Assembly: GCA_945890735.1 (NCBI GenBank) | Contig: CAMDCZ010000037.1 | Span: forward strand, 1-20,176 | Source of the DNA: Bordetella parapertussis | GTDB lineage: Bacteria; Pseudomonadota; Gammaproteobacteria; Burkholderiales; Burkholderiaceae_C | Reading direction: 5' to 3' | Length of the DNA stretch: 20,176 nucleotides | Shown here: positions 7,596-15,687 of the stretch, one piece after another | How the letters are laid out: each line of letters starts with the position of its first letter | Numbering within the stretch: position 1 is the stretch's first letter | Position numbers and translations under genes: made by a program | Notes under the pieces: model-generated | Told to the model about the DNA's origin: nothing | The model's input: the letters and a program-made list of their open reading frames with translations, nothing else | Database searches by the model: none

Positions 7596-7619
7596 GATTA
7601 ATTAAATTTCTCAACTTGT

Positions 7620-9110
7620 TCAGGACAACAATATATCACCAACACACAAGTATTTCATTTCCAAATATTCGGACATGCCGTGGGAAGAGCCTTCGCGGCC
7701 TAAGCCGGATTGCTTGACACCTCCAAACGGCACATGTTCGGTAGCGATGATGCCCACATTGACGCCCACCATGCCGTATTCCAGGGCTTCACTCACCCGG
7801 TAAATCCGTCCAATGTCGCGGCTGTACAAATAACTGGCCAAGCCAAATTCGGTGTCATTGGCTGCGTCGATCGCCTCTTGCTCGGTGTGGAAACGAAACA
7901 CCGGCGCAAACGGACCAAAGGTTTCTTCCTTGGCGCACAGCATGTCGGCGGTTGCTTCGGCCACCACCGTGGGTTCGAAAAACTGGCCTTGCAGTGCTTT
8001 GCCACCAGTCAGCACCTTGCCACCTTTGGCCAGTGCATCGCTCACATGGCGGCTGACTTTCTCGAGCGCGGCTGGCTCGATCAAGGGACCTTGGCTCACG
8101 CCTTCTTCAAACCCATTGCCCACCTTGAGCGCCTTGACCTTGGCCGCAAACTTTTGCACAAAGGCGTCATACACCCCGTCTTGCACATAGATGCGGTTGG
8201 CGCAGACACAGGTCTGACCTGCGTTGCGAAATTTGCTGGCCATGGCACCTTCCACCGCCGAATCGATGTGGGCATCGTCAAACACGATGAACGGGGCATT
8301 GCCCCCCAGCTCGAGCGACAGCTTTTTGACGGTGGGCGCGGACTGCGCCATCAGGATGCGGCCAACCTCGGTGGAGCCTGTGAAGCTCAGGTGGCGCACC
8401 ACATCGCTGTCGCAAATGACTCGGCCAATGGCGATGCTGTTGTCTGCGTCTGCGCTCAGCACATGGAGAACGCCAGCAGGAATGCCAGCCCGCACAGCCA
8501 ACTCCGCTGCGGCCAGCGCCGTCAAAGGGGTTAACTCTGCCGGTTTGATCAACACGGTGCATCCGGCGGCCAGCGCGGGTGCAACTTTGCGGGTGATCAT
8601 GGCCAGGGGGAAGTTCCAAGGCGTGATCGCAGCGCACACGCCAATCGGTTGGTTCAAAACCAGAAGTCGGCGGTTGTTGTCGAACTGGGGCAGGGTTTGG
8701 CCATTCACCCGTTTGGCCTCTTCGGCATACCACTCCACGAAACTCGCGCCGTAGGCGATTTCGCCTTTCGCCTCAGCATAGGGCTTGCCTTGTTCAGCGG
8801 TCAGGATGCGGGCCAAATCGTCTTGATTGGCCATCAGGAGGTCAAACCATCGACGCAAAATCATGCTGCGCTCTTTGGCTGTTTTGCCGCGCCATGCAGG
8901 CCAGGCCGCGTTCGCAGCATCAATGGCCAGTTGTGCATGGGCGGCCCCGAGGTTGGCTACCTCTGCCAGCAGCTGCCCATTGCTGGGGTCATGAACCGCA
9001 AATCGACTGGGACCCGCGACCCACTCACCGTTGATCAAGGCATCGGTTTTGAGCAGGCTGGGGTCTTTGAGCAAGCTCAGGGGTGAAGAGGTGGTGTGGG
9101 AGTGTGTCAT
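7620..9110 (-). CDS. gabD: NAD(P)-dependent succinate-semialdehyde dehydrogenase
   Basis: An aldehyde dehydrogenase superfamily enzyme of 496 residues that oxidises succinate semialdehyde to succinate, the last step of 4-aminobutyrate or 4-hydroxybutyrate breakdown. The general-base glutamate is E267 in LSLELGGNAPF and the nucleophile is C301 in NAGQTCVCANR. Their 34-residue spacing equals that of E. coli GabD. ITPWNFPLAMITRK and FTGSTEVG are the cofactor-site motifs. The ATG at 9110 begins MTHSHTT and precedes the family-typical LLKDPSLLKTDALINGEWV. A longer in-frame extension back to 9269 would overlap the alaS start and is rejected. No gabT is nearby. The downstream winged-helix gene probably shares the transcript. 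Related semialdehyde specificities are possible. Confidence 0.92.
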   Translation of the reverse strand: MTHSHTTSSPLSLLKDPSLLKTDALINGEWVAGPSRFAVHDPSNGQLLAEVANLGAAHAQLAIDAANAAWPAWRGKTAKERSMILRRWFDLLMANQDDLARILTAEQGKPYAEAKGEIAYGASFVEWYAEEAKRVNGQTLPQFDNNRRLLVLNQPIGVCAAITPWNFPLAMITRKVAPALAAGCTVLIKPAELTPLTALAAAELAVRAGIPAGVLHVLSADADNSIAIGRVICDSDVVRHLSFTGSTEVGRILMAQSAPTVKKLSLELGGNAPFIVFDDAHIDSAVEGAMASKFRNAGQTCVCANRIYVQDGVYDAFVQKFAAKVKALKVGNGFEEGVSQGPLIEPAALEKVSRHVSDALAKGGKVLTGGKALQGQFFEPTVVAEATADMLCAKEETFGPFAPVFRFHTEQEAIDAANDTEFGLASYLYSRDIGRIYRVSEALEYGMVGVNVGIIATEHVPFGGVKQSGLGREGSSHGMSEYLEMKYLCVGDILLS

Positions 9111-9145
9111 GTGGATTTGCCCTTTGGCGAAAGCCCGGGTCAGAA

Positions 9146-9158
9146 GGTCAGGGTGACC
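9146..9158. promoter_or_regulatory. GGTCA-N3-TGACC palindrome between gabD and alaS
   Basis: A perfect five-base inverted repeat with a three-base centre lies in the 127-bp region shared by the divergent gabD and alaS promoters. TAAAAT at 9171-9176 could be a -10 element for alaS. An operator role is possible but not otherwise supported. Confidence 0.25.
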
Positions 9159-9237
9159 GACATGATGGCATAAAATTTGCCCGCACGCCGCCCCACGCCT
9201 TCGCCTGGGCGACGACTTCCTTGCTTGCAGACCCACC

Positions 9238-11874
9238 ATGACCACTCCGCGTTTCTCAGTCGCCGACATTCGGCAAACCTTCTTGGACTTCTACGCCCAG
9301 CGCGCCCACAGCGTGGTGGCGTCAAGCCCTTTGGTGCCAGGCAATGACCCGACCTTGATGTTCACCAACTCGGGTATGGTGCAGTTCAAAGACGTGTTCT
9401 TGGGTGAAGACAAGCGATCCTATGTGCGTGCGGCTTCTGTGCAAGCTTGTTTGCGGGCTGGCGGCAAGCACAACGATTTGGAAAACGTGGGCTATACCGC
9501 GCGTCACCACACCTTCTTCGAGATGTTGGGCAATTGGTCGTTTGGCGACTACTTCAAGCGCGACAGTCTGAAATGGGGCTGGGAGTTGCTGACCCAGGTC
9601 TACAAACTGCCCGCTGACAAACTCTGGGTCACGGTCTACATCGATGACGACGAGGCCTATGACATTTGGCACACTGAGATTGGCGTTCCTGCCGAGCGCA
9701 TCGTCCGCATCGGTGACAACAAAGGCGCCAAGTACGCCTCGGACAATTTTTGGATGATGGCCGACACCGGTCCTTGCGGCCCGTGCTCTGAGATCTTTTA
9801 CGACCATGGCCCCGAAGTCGCTGGCGGCCCACCCGGCAGCCCTGAGGAGGACGGCGACCGCTACATCGAGATTTGGAACCACGTTTTCATGCAGTTCGAC
9901 ATGCAACCCGATGGTTCCTTGAAAAAATTGCCTGCCCCTTGCGTGGACACCGGCATGGGCTTGGAGCGCTTGGCTGCCATCTTGCAGCATGTGCACAGCA
10001 ACTATGAGATCGACCTGTTCGACACATTGATCAAAGCGGCCGCGCGAGAAACCGCTTGCACGGATGTGCACAACAGCTCGCTGCGGGTGATTGCAGACCA
10101 CATCCGTGCCACGGCTTTTTTGGTGAGTGACGGCGTGATTCCCGCCAACGAAGGGCGCGGTTATGTGCAACGTCGCATCATTCGCCGCGCCATTCGCCAT
10201 GGCTACAAGCTGGGCCAAAAAACCCCTTTTTTCCACAAACTGGTGCCTGACCTCGTGGCCCTGATGGGCGATGCCTATCCCAGCTTGGCGCAGCAGGCTG
10301 ACCGCATCATGGCGGTGCTCAAAGCCGAGGAAGAGCGTTTTTACGAGACGCTGGAGAACGGCATGCAAATTTTGGATGCCGCCTTGGCTGGTGGTGTGAA
10401 AGTGCTCCCCGGTGAAGTGGCCTTCAAGCTGCACGACACCTACGGTTTTCCTTTGGATTTGTCAGGCGATGTCTGTCGTGAACGCGGCTTGTCGGTTGAC
10501 GAAGCAGGCTTTTCGACCGCCATGGAAAAGCAAAAAGCCCAGGCCCGCGCGGCCGGCAAGTTCAAGATGGACCGCGCCTTGGAATACACCGGCCCGGCCA
10601 ATGATTTCTTGGGTTACGAGCACTTGCAAGCCCAGGCCGAGGTGACCGCGCTCTACCTGGACGGCGTGTCGGTGCAAGCCCTGACAGCCGATCAGCAAGG
10701 CATCGTGGTGTTGAGCGCCACCCCTTTTTATGCCGAGAGCGGTGGCCAGGTCGGCGACCAAGGCTGGTTACTCGCCGGCGAATCGGCCAAGGCCGCCCGG
10801 TTTGTGGTGGAAGACACCTTGAAGCTCAAGGCCGATGTGTTTGGCCACCACGGTCACGTGGCGCAAGGCAGCTTGAAGGTCGGTGACACACTCACTGCCC
10901 GTGTTGACGCGGACCTGCGGGCTGCGACGGTGCGCAACCACTCTGCCACGCATTTGATGCACAAGGCCCTGCGGGATGTTCTGGGTGCGCACGTGCAGCA
11001 AAAAGGTTCGCTGGTGAACGACCAACGCACCCGCTTTGACTTTGCGCACAACGCCCCTGTCACCGACGCAGAAATTCGTGACATCGAAGCCCGTGTGAAC
11101 GCCGAGATTTTGGCCAATGCCGCTACGCAAGCGCGGGTGATGGACCTGGAAGCCGCGCAAAAAACCGGCGCCATGATGCTGTTTGGCGAGAAGTACGGTG
11201 ACACCGTGCGTGTGCTCGACATCGGGGCCAGTCGCGAGTTGTGTGGCGGCACCCATGTCAAAGCCACGGGGGACATTGGCTTGTTCAAAGTGGTGTCCGA
11301 AGGCGGTGTGGCCGCTGGCGTGCGCCGCATCGAAGCGGTCACCGGTACCCATGCCCTGGCTTACCTGCAGGCGCTTGAACACACCGTGGCACTGGCAGCG
11401 GGGGCCTTGAAAGCCACGCCGCAAGAGCTCAATACCCGCTTGAGCCAATTGCTCGAGCAGGTGCGCGGTTTGGAGAAAGACATGACCGCTTTGAAAGGCA
11501 AACTGGCCGCCTCACAAGGTGACGATTTGCTGGCGCAAGCCGTGGAGGTCAATGGCGTGAAGCTGCTGGCAGCCAAACTCCCCGGTGCGGATGCCAAAGC
11601 CTTGCGCGACACCCTGGACCAGTTGAAAAACAAACTCCAAACCGCGGTGGTGGTGTTGGCCAGTGTGGATGGTGACAAGGTGCAGATCGCCGCAGGCGTG
11701 ACGACCGACACCATGGGTCGCGTCAAGGCCGGTGAGTTGGTGAATTTCGTGGCCCAACAAGTCGGTGGCAAAGGTGGCGGCAAGCCAGACATGGCCATGG
11801 CTGGTGGCTCCCAAGCTGCTGGTCTGGACAAAGCGCTCGCCAGTGTTCAGGCTTGGGTAACCGAGCGGCTTTGA
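9238..11874 (+). CDS. alaS: Alanyl-tRNA synthetase
   Basis: AlaRS, 878 residues (E. coli 876), charges tRNA-Ala and edits mischarged Ser or Gly. The N-terminal class II catalytic core is clear: LMFTNSGMVQFKDVFLG, ARHHTFFEMLGNWSFGDYF and DTGPCGPCSEIFYD. The editing domain has the zinc-binding HSATH (H568, H572) and CGGTH (C669, H673) motifs, and the C-terminal coiled-coil and C-Ala region follows (about 730-878, with a Gly-rich GGKGGGKPDMAMAGGSQ stretch). All modules are present and intact. It is divergent from gabD. The start is the family-typical MTTPRFSVADIRQTFLDFYA, with no strong ribosome binding site before it. Confidence 0.98.
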   Translation: MTTPRFSVADIRQTFLDFYAQRAHSVVASSPLVPGNDPTLMFTNSGMVQFKDVFLGEDKRSYVRAASVQACLRAGGKHNDLENVGYTARHHTFFEMLGNWSFGDYFKRDSLKWGWELLTQVYKLPADKLWVTVYIDDDEAYDIWHTEIGVPAERIVRIGDNKGAKYASDNFWMMADTGPCGPCSEIFYDHGPEVAGGPPGSPEEDGDRYIEIWNHVFMQFDMQPDGSLKKLPAPCVDTGMGLERLAAILQHVHSNYEIDLFDTLIKAAARETACTDVHNSSLRVIADHIRATAFLVSDGVIPANEGRGYVQRRIIRRAIRHGYKLGQKTPFFHKLVPDLVALMGDAYPSLAQQADRIMAVLKAEEERFYETLENGMQILDAALAGGVKVLPGEVAFKLHDTYGFPLDLSGDVCRERGLSVDEAGFSTAMEKQKAQARAAGKFKMDRALEYTGPANDFLGYEHLQAQAEVTALYLDGVSVQALTADQQGIVVLSATPFYAESGGQVGDQGWLLAGESAKAARFVVEDTLKLKADVFGHHGHVAQGSLKVGDTLTARVDADLRAATVRNHSATHLMHKALRDVLGAHVQQKGSLVNDQRTRFDFAHNAPVTDAEIRDIEARVNAEILANAATQARVMDLEAAQKTGAMMLFGEKYGDTVRVLDIGASRELCGGTHVKATGDIGLFKVVSEGGVAAGVRRIEAVTGTHALAYLQALEHTVALAAGALKATPQELNTRLSQLLEQVRGLEKDMTALKGKLAASQGDDLLAQAVEVNGVKLLAAKLPGADAKALRDTLDQLKNKLQTAVVVLASVDGDKVQIAAGVTTDTMGRVKAGELVNFVAQQVGGKGGGKPDMAMAGGSQAAGLDKALASVQAWVTERL

Positions 11875-11923
11875 ACCGCCTGCCAACTGTCGAGCAGTGA
11901 CTCAGTCTGTGGCGTGCAGCGCT

Positions 11924-12838
11924 TCAGGCCTTGGTGAGGCACCGCGCGGCCGCCAAGTCCCAGCCTGCCCAGCCGCAGCTTTTGAAAAACACCGGCCCGC
12001 TGCCCGCATGGCCTGGCCCTCGCGTGATTGCATCGGCCAGTGTCGGCAGGCTGGACACGTCGATGCCTGCTTGCAGCAGGTCGCCGGCTTCATGGTCTGC
12101 ATCCCGCGTGTCAACCACGATGTGTCCATGGCGTGCGATGGTTGTGCAGACCTCAGGCGCCCATTCAACCATGCGTGGGGTAAACGCGCCGACCGCCGCC
12201 ACAAACGCATCCGGCCTGGGCTGAGCGGTCAGCACCACGCCTTGCGCGGGTGTGCAACTGACCACCCAAGGGCATTCGCGCAATGCAGCATTCGGATCTT
12301 CAATCGTCTTGGCTTGCAGGCCAAGCGAGCGTGCATGGGCGGCGAGCATCTGTGCACTGGCCGCGCTGCGCGAAGCAATCCAAACCTGATCAATGCCCAG
12401 CCCCTCATGGAAGGCCTCCAGGTGGGCGCGTCCCTGCACCCCTGCACCCACGATCAACAAAGGGCCTTGGCGCTCAGGGCCCAGCCGCTGCGCTGCCAAC
12501 AAAGACACGGCTGCCGTGCGCCGCGCCGTGACCGTGGGGCCATCGAGCGAGCCAAGCTTGCGGCCAGTGCGCACGTCAAACACCACAACCTCGCCATGGA
12601 TGGCTGGCCGTCCATGGGCTGGGTTGTCTGCCACGAAGGTGATCAATTTGGTGATGGCGATCGCGCCATCATGCGCTGGCATGACGAACAGGCTGGCGCC
12701 CCCAGGCAGTGCTTGCACCAGCCTGGCTGGCACCTGCACACTGGGGTCCAGCAGCAAGGCCTCGATTTCTCGGGCCAAGGTCAGGTAGGGCAGGGCCGCA
12801 GCGGTTTGCGCGGGGTTGAGCGTCTGACAAAGTTCCAT
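11924..12838 (-). CDS. Ornithine cyclodeaminase/mu-crystallin-family ketimine reductase
   Basis: A 304-residue NAD(P)-binding protein. The Rossmann motif LLIVGAGVQGRAHLEAF lies at about 127-143, preceded by AIAITKLITF with the substrate-carboxylate lysine K64 and TVTARRTAA with R106/R107. The family includes ornithine and alanine dehydrogenase-type enzymes and delta1-piperideine-2-carboxylate/pyrroline-2-carboxylate reductases, and the latter seems most likely by overall resemblance, used in D-lysine or hydroxyproline breakdown. In-frame ATGs at 12859 and 12892 would extend it, the latter into the upstream pseudouridine synthase gene. 12838 is preferred because MELCQTLNPAQTAAALPY starts like homologues I recall, but no start has a strong ribosome binding site. 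It is probably the last gene of the gluQ-trmB-pseudouridine synthase block. Confidence 0.82.
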   Translation of the reverse strand: MELCQTLNPAQTAAALPYLTLAREIEALLLDPSVQVPARLVQALPGGASLFVMPAHDGAIAITKLITFVADNPAHGRPAIHGEVVVFDVRTGRKLGSLDGPTVTARRTAAVSLLAAQRLGPERQGPLLIVGAGVQGRAHLEAFHEGLGIDQVWIASRSAASAQMLAAHARSLGLQAKTIEDPNAALRECPWVVSCTPAQGVVLTAQPRPDAFVAAVGAFTPRMVEWAPEVCTTIARHGHIVVDTRDADHEAGDLLQAGIDVSSLPTLADAITRGPGHAGSGPVFFKSCGWAGWDLAAARCLTKA

Positions 12839-12870
12839 GTCATCAAGTGTAGGGGGCATGGAACCGGACG

Positions 12871-13797
12871 CTATGCCAGTCGGGGTGGCCAATTCAAGCG
12901 CAAATGGCTCTCAAATACACGTGCTTGTCCTGTCACAGGGTCGGTGAACGCCATTTGCTTGGCCAGCAACTGCAAAGGGTGTGAGAAGTCTTCAGGTTCA
13001 GCCGGGCCGCGCAGTACCGCCGGGTAGAACTGGTCGCCCACGATCGGGATACCCAAGGCGTTGAGGTGGATTCGCAGTTGATGGCGCTTGCCGCTGGTGG
13101 GCGTCAGACCATACAAGGCCAAGCCCCCATGCCGGTCCAACAGTGACAGGCGGGTTTCACTGTTGGGTTCGCCGGGTACTTCCCGCGATCGAAAAAACTG
13201 CAGATCCTCTTGGAGGCGGCTTTGGTGAACCCTTGGCAGGGTCAATGTCGGCAGGAATGGAGCCACGGCTTCGTAGTATTTGGCGACCTGGTGTTGGCGA
13301 AACAGCGACTGGTAAGCATCCCGGTCTTGGGCGCGCTTGGAAAAAACCACCACCCCAGCGGTTTCTCGGTCAATCCGGTGCAGGGGAGAGAGGTCATCGC
13401 AGCCAGTGCGCTGCTTGAGTTGCACCAACAAGCTGGTGTGCAAGTAACGCCCGCCCGGTGTGACTGGCATGAAATGCGGTTTGTCTGCCACCAACAGGTA
13501 AGCATCTTCAAACAGCACCTGGGCCGGTTGGGGCAAGCCGGTTTCTAAGCTGGTTTGGCGGTAGTAATGCACCACTTGACCCTGCGGACAAGGCGCGTCA
13601 ACAGCGAATGCTGACCCATCGGCTGAAAGCACCAAGCCTTGCCTGATGCGCAGCGTCCATTTATCCGCTCCGATGGCTGGGAAACGCTCGACCAAAAAGG
13701 ACAGCAGTGTGGGCCAAGGCCCCGTCGTGACCAGCACCCGACTGGGGCTGACCCCATGGCGGCTGGGAGGGCGCTTGGGACCGGGTGGGCTGGCCAT
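12871..13797 (-). CDS. RluA-family pseudouridine synthase
   Basis: This enzyme isomerises specific uridines in rRNA or tRNA to pseudouridine. It has 308 residues from the ATG at 13797. The catalytic motif PLHRIDRETAGVVVFSK carries D143, preceded by LLVADKPHFMPVTPGG (101-116) and followed by KYYEAVA and TSGKRHQLRIHLNALGIPIVGDQF, all RluA-family hallmarks. There is no N-terminal S4 domain, but an N-terminal segment of about 90 residues of other type. Which site it modifies cannot be told. A longer open frame back to 14010 would lie almost entirely over the 3' end of trmB and is rejected. The gap to the trmB stop is 43 bp, so the genes are probably co-transcribed. Confidence 0.9.
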   Translation of the reverse strand: MASPPGPKRPPSRHGVSPSRVLVTTGPWPTLLSFLVERFPAIGADKWTLRIRQGLVLSADGSAFAVDAPCPQGQVVHYYRQTSLETGLPQPAQVLFEDAYLLVADKPHFMPVTPGGRYLHTSLLVQLKQRTGCDDLSPLHRIDRETAGVVVFSKRAQDRDAYQSLFRQHQVAKYYEAVAPFLPTLTLPRVHQSRLQEDLQFFRSREVPGEPNSETRLSLLDRHGGLALYGLTPTSGKRHQLRIHLNALGIPIVGDQFYPAVLRGPAEPEDFSHPLQLLAKQMAFTDPVTGQARVFESHLRLNWPPRLA

Positions 13798-13840
13798 GGG
13801 GCAGTGGGATGGACGCAAGCCAGGTTGGCGTGGGCCAGCC

Positions 13841-14542
13841 TCAAGCCCGGTGGAACACCAGGTCCCAGACCCCATGCCCCAGGCGCAGACCTCGGTTTTC
13901 AAACTTGGTGAGTGGACGGTAGGCTGGTTGATCGGCGTAGCCGTCTTGGCGAGGGCTGGCATTGGCCAGGCCCGGCTCGCGTTGCAACACCGACAAGATG
14001 TGTTCGGCATAGGGCTGCCAATCGGTGGCCAGGTGCAGGTAAGCGCCGGGCTTCATGCGTTGCAACAGTTGCTGTACGAAGGGTGCTTGAATCAATCTGC
14101 GCTTGTGGTGGCGGCTCTTGTGCCAGGGGTCGGGGAAAAAGATGTGCACCCCGTCCAGGCTGTCAGGCGTGAGCATGTGGGTCAGCACTTCGACCGCGTC
14201 GTGCTGCAGGATGCGGATGTTCTCGATGTGTTGCTCGCCCATGCGTTTGAGCAAGGCGCCCACGCCAGGTTCGTGCACCTCGCAGCACAGGAAGTTGTCT
14301 TCGGGGCGAACAGCGGCGATGTGCGCGGTGGCGTCGCCCATGCCAAAACCGATCTCCAAAATCACGGGTGCGACCCGGCCAAAAGCCGCATCCATTGGCA
14401 ACGCCTGGGGTTGGAAGGGCAGCACAAAACGAGGTCCGAGCGTCTGCAAGGCTTTGGCCTGACCCGAGGTGGTGCGCCCCGCGCGGGTGACAAAGCTTTT
14501 GATCGTTTTTGGATGGCTGATATGGGCTGGCGCGGCGGTCAT
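13841..14542 (-). CDS. trmB: tRNA (guanine-46-N7)-methyltransferase
   Basis: TrmB methylates G46 in the variable loop of tRNAs, using SAM. It has 233 residues from the ATG at 14542. The SAM-binding motif ILEIGFGMGDATAHIA starts at residue 61, and the family signature FFPDPWHKSRHHKRR (135-149) includes the substrate-binding and catalytic acid/base region. The C-terminal KFENRGLRLGHGVWDL is also typical. A TTG six bases upstream is possible but the ATG is simpler. It lies 28 bp after the gluQ stop and before the pseudouridine synthase gene, so three tRNA/rRNA-modification genes are clustered. Confidence 0.96.
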   Translation of the reverse strand: MTAAPAHISHPKTIKSFVTRAGRTTSGQAKALQTLGPRFVLPFQPQALPMDAAFGRVAPVILEIGFGMGDATAHIAAVRPEDNFLCCEVHEPGVGALLKRMGEQHIENIRILQHDAVEVLTHMLTPDSLDGVHIFFPDPWHKSRHHKRRLIQAPFVQQLLQRMKPGAYLHLATDWQPYAEHILSVLQREPGLANASPRQDGYADQPAYRPLTKFENRGLRLGHGVWDLVFHRA

Positions 14543-14570
14543 GAACAAGGGTGTGGCAAAAGGTGCGGCA

Positions 14571-15455
14571 TTATCGCGGCAGGGGCCAGGCGCTCAGCCA
14601 CTGTTGGAGAGCTTCCTCACGAGTCGAGTTGCATGCGGGCAAACCCAAGACCTGTGCCGCGGCGTTCAATGCCGACAAAGGGTCACCCAGGTCCAGGGCC
14701 TGTGCTGCGTTTTGTTTGCTGAGCTTTTCGCCGTTGTCGCCCAAGACCAAGGGGGTGTGCATGTAAGCAGGCGTGGGCAGAGCAAGCGCGCGTTGCAACA
14801 AGGTTTGCCGCGCGGTGTTGTCGGTGAGGTCGGCGCCGCGCACCACATGGGTGACGCCTTGGGCGGCATCGTCCACGACCACTGCGAGTTGGTAAGCCCA
14901 CAGGCCATCGGCACGCTTGAGCACAAAGTCGCCCACTTCTTGCGCCACATCCTGTGTTTGTGCGCCCAGCCAGCGGTCATGCCAGGTGATGGGTGTGGCC
15001 AGCTTCAAGTCAGAGATCACACGTTGCACATCCAATCGCCAAGCGCGGGCAGGTTTGCCCCTCAAGCCGTGGCGACAGGTGCCGGGGTAGACCGATGCAC
15101 TGTGTCTGGCGCGGGCATGGCCTGAGGCGGCCTGGGCATCTTCAACCGCTTTGCGTGAACAGCCACAGGGATAGGCCCAGCCTTGCTGCACCAATTGGTC
15201 CAGGGCATTTTGGTAAGCATCGCCGCGCTGAGACTGCCAGACCACCGAACCATCGAAAAACAGCCCGCAAGCACGCAGTTGTGACAAGACCGTGTCGCCC
15301 GCGCCTGGCAGGCAACGGGGGGTGTCGACATCCTCCATGCGCACCAACCATTGCCCTTGGTGTGCGCGCGCATCGAGCCAACTGGCCAGCGCAGCGACCA
15401 AGGAACCGGCATGCAAAGGGCCGGTTGGTGAGGGTGCAAATCGTCCGAGGTACAT
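14571..15455 (-). CDS. gluQ: Glutamyl-Q tRNA(Asp) synthetase
   Basis: GluQRS is a truncated GluRS-like enzyme that attaches glutamate to queuosine in the anticodon wobble position of tRNA-Asp. Length is 294 residues, as in E. coli YadB, with no anticodon-binding domain. The HIGH-type motif is FAPSPTGPLHAGSL (6-19), and the KMSKS counterpart is GEKLSKQNAAQAL in the C-terminal half. The zinc site C97-x-C99 with Y123-x3-C127 (PCGCS...YPGTC) matches the YadB pattern. The start MYLGRFAPSP is the family start, so an open frame reaching 15527 is rejected. It diverges from the puc operon with 232 bp between start codons. Confidence 0.95.
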   Translation of the reverse strand: MYLGRFAPSPTGPLHAGSLVAALASWLDARAHQGQWLVRMEDVDTPRCLPGAGDTVLSQLRACGLFFDGSVVWQSQRGDAYQNALDQLVQQGWAYPCGCSRKAVEDAQAASGHARARHSASVYPGTCRHGLRGKPARAWRLDVQRVISDLKLATPITWHDRWLGAQTQDVAQEVGDFVLKRADGLWAYQLAVVVDDAAQGVTHVVRGADLTDNTARQTLLQRALALPTPAYMHTPLVLGDNGEKLSKQNAAQALDLGDPLSALNAAAQVLGLPACNSTREEALQQWLSAWPLPR

Positions 15456-15543
15456 CTGGTGCAGGGGTGTTGTTAAAAAATAGTGAACAAATTCAATGAC
15501 TTTCTGGCATGACGCACTGTACACCAAGGGCTTTCCCTGTATT

Positions 15544-15561
15544 TGTAAATATTGATTGACA
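15544..15561. promoter_or_regulatory. PpsR/CrtJ-type box 1 (TGT-N12-ACA)
   Basis: TGTAAATATTGATTGACA matches the TGT-N12-ACA palindrome bound by PpsR/CrtJ, the redox- and light-responsive photosynthesis gene regulators. It contains the -35 element of the predicted puc promoter and lies exactly 8 bp before box 2. Confidence 0.8.
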
Positions 15562-15583
15562 GCTTAATGTGTAAACTTAAAAT
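15556..15583 (+). promoter_or_regulatory. Predicted sigma70 promoter of the puc operon
   Basis: A perfect TTGACA -35 (15556-15561) is followed after 16 bp by a TAAAAT -10 (15578-15583), placing the transcription start near 15590. The -35 lies within PpsR box 1 and the -10 within box 2, so a protein bound to both boxes should cover the polymerase site. Confidence 0.7.
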
Positions 15584-15587
15584 AACA
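15570..15587. promoter_or_regulatory. PpsR/CrtJ-type box 2 (TGT-N12-ACA)
   Basis: TGTAAACTTAAAATAACA is a second TGT-N12-ACA palindrome, separated from box 1 by 8 bp (15562-15569), the spacing known for cooperative CrtJ/PpsR binding at promoters such as bchC. It covers the predicted -10 element. Confidence 0.8.
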
Positions 15588-15615
15588 TGATGCCTGAAAG
15601 GGCTTTTCCCATTTG

Positions 15616-15658
15616 TGGCCATGGGGGCCATGAATAACCCTCGTGCGGGTTTTGCACG
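15616..15658 (+). other. puc leader with two small hairpins
   Basis: The roughly 98-base untranslated leader predicted for puc mRNA holds two short stems: TGGCC/GGCCA (15616-15620 with 15626-15630, five-base loop) and CGTGC/GCACG (15642-15646 with 15654-15658, seven-base loop). Neither has a T-run directly after it. They could stabilise the 5' end of an abundant mRNA. No known riboswitch class is recognised. Confidence 0.35.
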
Positions 15659-15687
15659 GACGTGAGATCTTTCAAGGAGATAACACC

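Noticed and set aside
9111..9269. N-terminal extension of the succinate-semialdehyde dehydrogenase
   Set aside because: The extension is Arg-rich, would overlap the alaS start codon, and homologues begin near the ATG at 9110.
9322..10434. Long minus-strand open frame inside alaS
   Set aside because: It is fully antisense to the conserved AlaRS catalytic domain with no ribosome binding site or family motif.
11897..13027. Plus-strand frame opposite the ketimine-reductase-family gene
   Set aside because: The minus-strand frame has a Rossmann motif and family residues. The plus-strand product is low-complexity Arg/Gly/His-rich and unrecognisable.
13798..14010. N-terminal extension of the pseudouridine synthase
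   Set aside because: It would lie mostly over the conserved 3' end of trmB and its translation looks unlike any RluA-family N-terminus.
13646..14722. Plus-strand frame spanning trmB
   Set aside because: It is antisense to trmB with all its signature motifs and overlaps parts of three minus-strand genes.
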